Below, piece after piece: positions 56,701 to 64,000 of a stretch of DNA of 64,000 nucleotides. Position 1 is the first letter of the stretch; the number at the start of each line of letters is the position of its first letter. Where the stretch lies: assembly GCF_902806685.2 (NCBI RefSeq), contig NC_048538.1, positions 1,674,001-1,738,000 on the forward strand, in the 5' to 3' direction. This stretch comes from Maniola hyperantus (lineage: Eukaryota; Arthropoda; Insecta; Lepidoptera; Nymphalidae). Position numbers and translations under genes: made by a program. The notes under the pieces were generated by a model. The model saw only the letters and a program-made list of their open reading frames with translations, did no database searches and was not told the DNA's origin.

Positions 56701-59700
56701 TGTTTTTTTATTCATGTAAACTTTTTAAAAGTGCTTATGAATAGTCAGGTAGTTTTAATTTACCACTGGTTCGGAATGCCGTGCCTACCGAGAAGAACCA
56801 GCAAGAAACTCGGCGGTTGCTCTTTTTAATCATTTTTTAAACAAAACAATACATTTGAGCTCACCTCTCCATATATGACAGATAACATGACAGCATTGTA
56901 CGACTGGGAGTCATTCTTGGCTGTGAGGTTGTCCGCACCCTCACGTTTCAGTTTGGACACCTTTTCGTAGGTTGTCTGTAGCATATACGCTGTTAGCCAT
57001 TTGTACATCTCTGTTAGGTCTGTTAAACAAATATCAAGTAACTTTAGGATGTTTAGTCCAGGCGTTGAAGACAAAAGGAGGTTTGAAGACATAAAATCTA
57101 CATATACAAAAGGAAAACTGACTGACTGATCTATCAACGCACAGCTCAAACTACTGGACAGATCGGGCTGAAACAAGTTGAACAAAACTTGCCCCAGGCT
57201 GAACAAATGTAAAGGTATTATAATAAATTCGGATAATATATACAATGAATTTTGAATAACTATTTACATGTAAAGGCAGTCGCTGAAAATAATTGGAAAA
57301 AAAAAAGAATTAAAATCGGTTTTGTTCATGGTTTTCCCTTTTTTTACTTTACGGCCCTGGATGGATGTCTTTTTATGCCTATCACAAACTGAATGCCACG
57401 ACTGCAAAACCACACGCAACTCATTTTTTCTTAAAATAGATTAAAATAGATTTTTACTATTTAATGACATATATAATATCATCTCTGTACATTCTGGGGC
57501 ACGCGTCCATACAATTTTTGTCCATCTCCTTTGGCATGCAGATAGCTCTTATGACGTAGGCATCCGCTAAGGATTTTTGAAAAATCAACCCCTAAAGGGG
57601 TGAAGTAGGGGTTTAAAATTTGTGTAGTCCACGCGGACCAAGTCGCGGGCATAAGCTAGTACATTATAACTTACTATAAGGCTCAATAAGCTCATCCACA
57701 GTTCTCCACGGGCAGGTCGTCTTCAGCACCTGGTCCGCATTGTCCAGAAACTGCAGCGACCCCAGCGGCGACTCCAGGTCTATCTTGATCTGGTGTCGCC
57801 TGGGCCACACGGTGAGCAGCCAGTTGCTGTTCTGCTGCAACAGCAGGCTGTTCTCCCCTTCATAGGTGCAGTTGGCGTCGTTTTCGTTGCGCAAGTCGCC
57901 TATACCCGCCGCTACAAAAAAAAGTGCACCCTTAAGGCAGTGGTCCGACCGCCGACGATAAACGAGTAGAGCTAGAAACTTAAACGAGTTGGCGATCCGC
58001 GGGAAGCGAGAAGCGAGCGAGCGATAGTTTTGTCGCCGGCTATAAGCGAGTGTGCAAGTGCGACGAACGATTACTCGCGCCGTTCGCCCGCGGTCGCTCA
58101 GTCCTGTGCAAACCTGCGCGCGCGTTACAAGTATTCAAGCGAGCGAGCATCGCTAAACGAACATCGCTGAGCGAGTTTATTTTTGAAAGCTCGTTTCTCT
58201 AGACAAAACTAGTAAAGCAAGTCGTCGCCGGCAGTGTGAACAGTCAGAGAGCAACTTTTGATATACGCATCTCTTTCGTTTACACGGACTGTACATTGCC
58301 GATAGTTAGTAGTTTTCTCGCCGGCGGTCGGACCATCGCCTTAAGCGCGGGGTCCTAGACTAAAGATAGCGGCTTAAAATAAGTAAGTACTATATGACGA
58401 TAATTTTAAATACCTGACATATTATATATGTGTGGGTAACGTCGACTGTTCTGTTTGGCGGTCATTTTAAATACGCAAACTTTCTTCTGTCCAAAAAAAG
58501 AATTCCATTTAAAACCAAATGACTATCTATCAGGCAATGATGAGAATTGAGATCAAACTGGAAAACGCAGCCTTTGACCCCCCCTCCCGCCTCCTCTACC
58601 CTCTCCCTAACAGCGGACGAACGATCGCAAGGAGTAGCTGATCTTCCCTAACACCTGCTTTTGTGACGAGCCCACAACAGACAACAAAATTTGATACCTA
58701 CCATAGTCCTGCTCGAACATCAGGCCTTGATTATTTCGTATCAAGTAATAACTCGTCGGGACGAATTCTATGTCTCGGTGAACTTATGTTCGTCTTGCGT
58801 GTCTTAATAGCCTACCTTTCAAGTAGCCATGTCCCCCGCAAGCCTCCCTGCAGTTCTGGATGCCGTCTCTAGCGATCCAGCCGCAGACAGGTTTCACTGC
58901 GGACGACAACGCGTGCATTTCTATACCGCGCGCCGCTGCCAGCTCGTCTTGTCTACCTTAAAAAAAAGTTATTTTTTTAATTTTTATTAAAACCCTTGCT
59001 TCAAAATTTCCACTTTTTGATTTATGACTAGCTGATGTCTGCGACTTCAGCCGCGTGGATTTAGGATTTTAAAAATCCCGCGGGCACTCAGTGATTTTCC
59101 GGGATAAAAATTAGCCTATGTCACTCTCCCAGGTCTTTACCTATGAGTATCCATGCAAAAAATCACGTCAATATGTTGTACCGTTGCGACGTGACGTTAT
59201 AATAATATGGGTAGTGATAGATTGATTAAATTATCAGCCGTTAATCTTCAGAATAGGTAAGCTCACTATGCGAAGACGGGGTTAACAGCTAGTCTAAATA
59301 TATAAAAGGAAAAGGTGACTGACTGACTGACTGACTGACTGAATGACTGACTGACTGACTGATCTATCAACGCACAGCTCAAACTACTGGACAGATCGGG
59401 CTGAAATTTGGCATGCAGATAGCTATTAGGACGTAGGCATCCGCTAAGAAAGGATTTTTCAAAATTCAACCCCTAAGGGGGTGAAATAGAGGTTTGAAAT
59501 TTATGTAGTCCACGCGGACGACGTCGCGAGCATAAGCTAGTGTATCATAAATTACTTTTATATGAAACCCCACTTACCCGCGTAGTTGTCAACAGTAATG
59601 TTAACAAGCACGGTGCCGAACCATGTGCAGAATATTCTGAGCGCAAACGTCGCTGCCAAGTATGGCAGTAGACGAATTTGCTGGAAAACAAACAAAAAAC

Positions 59701-62700
59701 TGGTTATAAATCAGAACACGCATAAGGTATCCTGAAGTCATTCTAGACGCTAAAAACTTTGACGGTCATTATTTCTTAAACGGTAGTTTTGAGGTACACT
59801 AAAAGTACCAACCCCATACAAAATATAAAAAACTTTTTATTAGAAAACTGCTACTATGCCACAAATGATTTTCTAAACGACGCAAATAAAATAAATAAAA
59901 ATATGGGTCTCCCTACTAAGGTCTACTGTTCAGACCAAATTGCGACACCCAAACTGGGTATCCATAATCCTACCTTATACATACTAGTTTATGGAATTAC
60001 TTATACTTGAGTGGAGACCGCGTTTAAGCAAGTGTAGTGTGGGACGCCCTCCAGCACGATGGACCGACGATATAAAGAGGCTGGCGGGAAGTGGCTGGAT
60101 GAGGAAGGCTGAGGACCAGGTGTGGTGGCGCTCTTTAGGGAAGGCCTATGTCCAACAGTGGAGTCTACTGATGATAATGATGATGATGATGAAAGTACCG
60201 CATAAAATTACAGGAGAGTCCTCCCTCTAAAAAAATTTTTACAAAAAAAATAAAAACCGACTTCGTTACACAAACACAAAAAATTGAAAAATAATTTAAT
60301 TTATTACCGAATATATTATGTATACAAGAGTTAATATAGTTCCATAATAATATTTTTTGGTGCCGGCGCGAATTGTCTAGACTTCGAATTTTTATGGGAC
60401 TCCACAATGGCACCTCATTGGCACCGACCCCAAAAAATATTATTATGGAACTATATTAACTCTTGTATACATAATATATTCGGTAATAAATTAAATTATT
60501 TTTCAATTTTTAGTGTTTGTGTAGCGAAGTCGGTTTTTTTTTTTGTAAAAATTTTATATTTCACAATTTTTAGTGGCCCCATGGAATTATGCTATGACTG
60601 GTTAAAAATCTACTGTTTACTAAGCTATTACACTGATCGCGAGCAATTTACTCTTATCCGTTGAGGAGTTCCAGTATCTATCTTCGAAGATGTTCATCAG
60701 ATCTTCACCAAATTGAAATGGGACCAACTTTGAAGTATACCCTTTCAAACAAAAAAAGAATTTTCAAAATCGGTCCAGGCGTTTTCGAGTAATCGGGGAA
60801 CATACATAAAAAAAAAAAAAATCGGACGAATTGAGAACCTCCTCCTTTTTTTGAAGTCGGTTAAAAATTGAACGCACACAGCAGATTTTAGTCCGCCTTG
60901 AGCGCTCAAGAGTTTGCTTATTTCCGGCTTTCGGCGAACAAATGGGTGCACGCCACGCCATGTCCGTTGGGACTCAACGGCACGGTCTCAGCGGATATTT
61001 TATCTACGCTTCGCTTACACTTATTTCTGTCCTCCGCGGACCAAAGTCCCTCAGTCTGAGCAGGCCATAAGTTTCCTAGCTTTACTATGGAACCCTAAAA
61101 CTCTTCGAATCTGGTTTATTACAAAACATGTAAATTACAATCAAAATAATAATAAAAATACCTGTTGCTGATATTCCAGTACGGGTGTTTCCTCGACGGC
61201 ATTCTCAGCACCGAACTGTTTCCTAACGGCCGAGTACCGAGTCGCAATCACTATCGCTTTCTGAAGGTAGTTGGTTGATATCGACGTTATCATCACACGA
61301 CCACCTGGGAACGGAATTATTGGTTGCTAGATGATGCCCGCGACTTCGTCCGCGTGGATATAGGGTTTTAAAAACTCGTGGGAACTCTTTGATTTTCCGG
61401 GATAAAAAGTAGCCTATGTCCTTCCCCGGGATGCAAGCTGTCGCTGTACCAAATTTCGTCAAAATCGGTTGATAGGATGGGCCGTGTAAGGCTAGCAGAC
61501 AGACAAACAGACGGACAGACAGACAGAACACTTTCGTATTTATAATATTAGTATGGATTACCGTTTAAAGCTGGCTACTGCTGCTAGCTGTGATAACCTA
61601 GTGGTTAGGACGTCCGCCTTCTATTCGAAGGTCGGGGGTTCGATCCCGGGCACGCACCTCTAACTTTTTGGAGTTATGTGCGTTTTAATTAATTAAATAT
61701 CACTTGCTTTAACGGTGAAGAAAAACATCGTGAGGAAACCTGCATGCCTGAGAGTTCTCATAATGTTCTCAAAGGTGTGTGAAGTCTACCAATCCGCACA
61801 TGGCCAGTGTGGTAGACCATGGCCAAAACCCTTGTCACTCTGAGAGGAGACCCATACTGTAGTGAGCCGGCGATGGGTTGATCATGATGACAGTTTAAAG
61901 CTAGCAGACAGACAGACACACTTTCACATTTACAATATTAAGTATGGAGGATGGATTTACATGCTTTGTAGTAGAATTTCTTACCAGATAAAGCGCCTAA
62001 GGATGCACCAAACCTCTTGCTGGGGTCTCTGAAGGGCGACTTATATTCTCCACTGTCGTCCACTCCTCCGAACTTGTCCAAAGCTAGCTCCTTAGGGATG
62101 GGGTAGTTATTGAACATTACAAACCTGCGAAAATTATAGAAAAATACAGTGAAGAAAATTTTTTCTAAAAAAATTTTTTTTTTTACTTTTTGGAATAAAT
62201 TTTAATGTTTTAAACAATCAAAAGAAATTATATATGGATACGAATTTATCTTTGGATGGTTTTTCCCTTATCTTTGGGATTGGTTCTACCTGCACTAAGA
62301 TTTCAAAAAGATTGCACAAAAATTTCATTGTTTGAGAGACAAGTGATATAATGCATACATTTTGAGAACGAACATATTATTTGTTCTATGTGTCAAATGT
62401 TATGTCAAAAGTACAGTTTACCCTTAGGGCGTCTTTGCACTCATTCGTATTCGATTCGTTTTCGAAATACGATTCGAAGTGTACGTAGTTTTGTATGACA
62501 GCCACTTCGAATCGTATTTTCACGAATAACGAAAACGAATCGAATACGAATGAGTGCACAAACGCCCTTATATAAAGGACTAAAATCGTACTATTGACAT
62601 GACAGTTGTAACATAGAGCAAATATGACGAGTGTGATCACTTGCTTTAACGGTGAAGGAAAACATCGTGAGGAAATCTGCATACATGTGAGTTCTTCAAG

Positions 62701-63163
62701 TTCTCAAAGGTGTGTGAAGTCTGCCAATCCACATTGGGCCAGCGTGGCAGACTATGGCCAAAACCCTTCTCACTCTGAGAGGAGACCCGTGCTCTGTAGT
62801 GAGCCGGTGATGGTTTGATCATGACGATTATAATGTTCACGACGACGACGTACCCGTTCCAATATCTACCGCAATCTAGAGATATAGGACTTGCATGACA
62901 AACATTTTATAGACCTCCTTCTCACTCTGAGAGCAGACCCGTGCTCAGTAGTGGGCCTGTAAAGGGTTGGTCATGATGTATTTAAACTTACCCATTATCA
63001 ACGCCATTCAGCCCGATCTTCTCTCCTATATCGCCAACAATGACCCCTGGGAATGGCTTCAACGTCTTCGGGTCTCTGATAGGCACAATGAAAGAGTGTA
63101 AACCGTGGTTGGTACCCTTCGATATGAGCATTGCGTATACTATTGCGTGAGTCGAGCATTTAC
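53726..63163 (-). CDS. ACOX3: Peroxisomal acyl-CoA oxidase, ACOX3-type, partial (5' exons beyond right edge), 10 exons visible
   Basis: Minus-strand exons are 63163-62992, 62124-61985, 61304-61162, 59680-59578, 58956-58816, 57911-57675, 57019-56865, 56287-56156, 54897-54745 and 53836-53726, about 495 residues. The first visible exon starts in mid-codon, so roughly 190-200 N-terminal residues lie outside. Exon content matches acyl-CoA oxidases in order: GKCSTHAIVYA, GLHSFIVPIRDPKTL, GVIVGDIGEKIGLNGVDNG, SPFRDPSKRFGASLGALS, RYSAVRKQFG, NCREACGGHGYLK, NCTYEGENSLLLQQ (its Glu is the family's catalytic base), then the C-terminal helical domain. The protein ends PSKL, a peroxisomal targeting signal type 1. 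The enzyme makes the 2-enoyl-CoA in peroxisomal beta-oxidation, passing electrons from FAD to oxygen. The wording of several blocks favours ACOX3 over ACOX1. Introns are filled with repeats. Confidence 0.92.
53886..54455 (+). mobile_element. Helitron cluster in the last ACOX3 intron
   Basis: Helitron-1 (53886-54102) is followed directly by Helitron-2 (54104-54320), then the reverse-oriented end of another Helitron-1 (54322-54453). Confidence 0.75.
54468..54679. mobile_element. Foldback with two identical 94-bp arms
   Basis: 54468-54561 and 54586-54679 are exact reverse complements; the spacer is 24 bases and GC-rich (CGTCCGCGCACGCGCCGCGG). It starts TTATAAATACTATCTGTCCC. Lies in the last ACOX3 intron. 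Confidence 0.95.
55053..55800 (+). mobile_element. LINE-L 3' end, split by a second LINE tail
   Basis: Outer parts match 35462-35870. The insert 55178-55524 carries a different LINE tail (GTTGCCTGGATCGCTTGCTA, GGTGTACAATAAAGAATATT) and is flanked by a 9-bp direct repeat TAAGTCCGT. Confidence 0.85.
55826..56120 (-). mobile_element. RTE ORF2 C-terminal fragment
   Basis: Reverse frame: MERAMLGVSLHDQIRNEEIR, then LKWQWAGHIVR and RRRSVGRPPTSW; open for 107 aa. Confidence 0.85.
56450..56575 (+). repeat. Repeat J 3' part
   Basis: ATCGTGCAAAATGTCGAAAA to GACTCGCACTTGGCCGGTTT. Confidence 0.7.
56690..56828 (-). mobile_element. Jockey/CR1-like LINE tail
   Basis: CCACTGGTTCGGAATGCC, GAGAAGAACCAGCAAGAAAC, as at 19838-20000. 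Confidence 0.7.
57100..57660 (+). mobile_element. Helitron-2 interrupted by about 350 bp of unassigned DNA
   Basis: 5' part 57100-57176 (ends GACAGATCGGGCTGAAA) and 3' part about 57532-57658 (GGCATGCAGATAGCTCTTAT to CATAAGCTAG). The inserted sequence is not recognised. Confidence 0.65.
57932..58344. mobile_element. TTAA-bordered MITE-P, GC-rich
   Basis: Ends TTAAGGCAGTGGTCCGACCG / CGGTCGGACCATCGCCTTAA, 413 bp. TTAA borders recall piggyBac-type targets. The interior has many GCGAGCGA motifs. It sits 20 bp from an ACOX3 splice acceptor. Confidence 0.8.
58345..58815. other. Unassigned ACOX3 intron DNA
   Basis: Includes a pyrimidine-rich stretch (CCCCCCCTCCCGCCTCCTCT region near 58580). No repeat or exon recognised. 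Confidence 0.4.
59029..59220 (-). mobile_element. Helitron-1 copy
   Basis: CTAGCTGATGTCTGCGACTT to ATAATAATATGGGTAGTGAT. Confidence 0.7.
59293..59541 (+). mobile_element. Helitron-2, full length
   Basis: TCTAAATATATAAAAGGAAA start, a long GACT repeat, CCCCTAAGGGGGTGAAATAG, end GAGCATAAGCTAG. Confidence 0.8.
59790..60195 (+). mobile_element. Jockey/CR1-like LINE piece and RTE tail
   Basis: 59800-59900 resembles the end of the LINE at 19838. From about 60000 an RTE C-terminus (LEWRPRLSKCSVGRPPARWT) is followed by a GAT tail at 60172-60191. Confidence 0.65.
60255..60865 (-). mobile_element. MITE-C, second full copy
   Basis: AACCGACTTCGTTACACAAA at the left, GAAGTCGGTT at 60856-60865. The foldback half is at the left here, so orientation is opposite to 2715-3364. 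Confidence 0.75.
61325..61556 (-). mobile_element. Helitron-1, full length
   Basis: CTAGATGATGCCCGCGACTT to TATAATATTAGTATGGA. Confidence 0.8.
61585..61890 (+). mobile_element. SINE-A, full length
   Basis: CTGTGATAACCTAGTGGTTA head, GGGTTCGATCCCGGGC box B, body, GATGGGTTGATCATGATGA tail. Confidence 0.85.
62390..62632. mobile_element. MITE-E with a nested foldback
   Basis: Outer parts match the 25063-25335 family (ATGTCAAAAGTAC, TATTGACATGACAG). A foldback at about 62427-62572 has arms GCACTCATTCGTATTCGATT / AATCGAATACGAATGAGTGC. Confidence 0.7.
62633..62975 (+). mobile_element. Two SINE-A 3' fragments
   Basis: 62633-62830 runs from CACTTGCTTTAACGGTGAAG to the GATGGTTTGATCATGA end; 62915-62975 is a second, shorter end (CTTCTCACTCTGAGAGCAGA). 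Confidence 0.75.
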
Positions 63164-63372
63164 CTAGAAAAAAGAAAATGTTGTCAAGTACTTTTATTGT
63201 GAGATAGGCTTGCACTTGACGATAATTATGCCTGAGAAACAGACTCTTCAACATATTTTTTGACAGAAGCCTCTTATCCTATTCTGCTGTTATCATAATT
63301 TGATAATTTTTTGGTTGCAATCTATTTAATGTGCAGTTGTTTGTATTTTAGTTTATGACAAACGATGTAACA

Positions 63373-63645
63373 ATGAACCTAAAGCTTAATTTGCTATAAT
63401 CCGCTAAAAACAGAAAACATGCAGGAAAAATCCCAAAACACACTGCGCGTGGTGGTGGTGTGTATTGCTTGCCTGGTGGCTGCTTTTCCTGCATGTTTAG
63501 CAGTGGGGGAGCAGTGCATGTCGCATGCTGTATGTTGCACCATACAGATTCGACCTGTTTCAGCGGATTATAGCAAATTAGCTTTTGGTTCATTGTATCA
63601 TTGATTTCCGCAAAGTAACGCCTGCTTCTATACAATAAACGTTGT
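63373..63645. mobile_element. MITE-M
   Basis: Inverted ends AAAGCTTAATTTGCTATAAT / ATTATAGCAAATTAGCTTTT with an inner pair around AACATGCAGGAAAA / TTTTCCTGCATGTT. Confidence 0.75.
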
Positions 63646-64000
63646 AAGTATAGGAATTAAAACGAGGTATCTGAGATAGTCCGTAGTGCTTTAGAGTTAA
63701 GACGTCCATCCGAAGTCTAAAGCACCGAGTAAATCGCGTCGCTTACGCGTTTCTCCCAGGTTTCTGCGATTTATTTATCTTTTAAACAAACTAAGGGAAA
63801 AGCAACTATAATAAGTGGCACTCTACTTTTATTAGCTTACATTATTATCTGTGCTTCGATAACGAGTGTCGATGTACCCTGAAGTACATCTACCCGCCAT
63901 TGCAATAACAATGACATGACAAATTCTTGCATTATTTATTATCTCCATAATAATTTTATCTGTAGCAAATTACGAGTACAAAGTACGACTTCACCTAGCA
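63646..64000. other. Unassigned, upstream part of an ACOX3 intron
   Basis: No exon of the missing ACOX3 N-terminus could be recognised here, so it lies beyond the window. Confidence 0.45.

Noticed and set aside
63348..63635. Reverse-strand frame as an upstream ACOX3 exon
   Set aside because: It lies in MITE-M, related sequence is at 36265-36535, and it has no acyl-CoA oxidase motif.

Overview
The window looks like nuclear DNA of a lepidopteran insect (butterfly or moth). Genes are split by introns with GT..AG borders, base composition is AT-rich, and most of the sequence is made of repeats typical of Lepidoptera: tRNA-headed SINEs ending in GAT repeats, short Helitron-like elements with TC...CTAG ends, RTE-like and other non-LTR fragments, and many short inverted-repeat (MITE or foldback) elements. 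I found no prokaryotic or viral gene.

Layout. Bases 1 to about 29,850 hold no host gene that I can support; they are a mosaic of SINEs, Helitrons, MITEs and LINE tails separated by unassigned AT-rich DNA. From 29,861 to the right edge there are five host genes. (1) A CYB5D1-like cytochrome b5-domain gene, minus strand, four exons, 29861-32690, complete, 284 aa. (2) An RWDD4-like RWD-domain gene, minus strand, four exons, 34438-41731, complete, 184 aa. Its first intron holds an almost intact RTE-like LINE (about 37.5-41.2 kb) in the opposite orientation. (3) An Aurora-type mitotic kinase, plus strand, one exon, 42920-43978, 352 aa, head-to-head with RWDD4 across 1,188 bp that should contain both promoters. 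(4) An ionotropic receptor most like IR21a, minus strand, seven exons, 44861-50061, complete, 708 aa, tail-to-tail with the kinase. (5) The last ten exons of a peroxisomal acyl-CoA oxidase of ACOX3 type, minus strand, 53726-63163. It ends in the peroxisomal signal Ser-Lys-Leu, and its N-terminal exons lie beyond the right edge.

The exon models were built by hand. Each junction has GT/AG, the phases agree, and the coding lengths of the four complete genes divide by three. The five genes do not form a pathway: a heme-type b5 protein, an RWD adaptor, a cell-cycle kinase, a sensory channel and a peroxisomal enzyme are simply neighbours.

Most notable structures: a 180-bp tandem array directly behind the ACOX3 stop codon, whose repeats each carry a copy of the stop-codon region; a 212-bp foldback with two identical 94-bp arms in the last ACOX3 intron; a cysteine-rich insertion and tail in the CYB5D1-like protein; decayed duplicates next to an IR exon and next to a CYB5D1 splice acceptor; head-to-tail Helitron arrays; and a 54-bp perfect palindrome carrying three TGACGTCA sites. 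Repeat family names (SINE-A, MITE-C and so on) are working labels for this window only, and repeat borders are approximate unless a terminal motif is stated.
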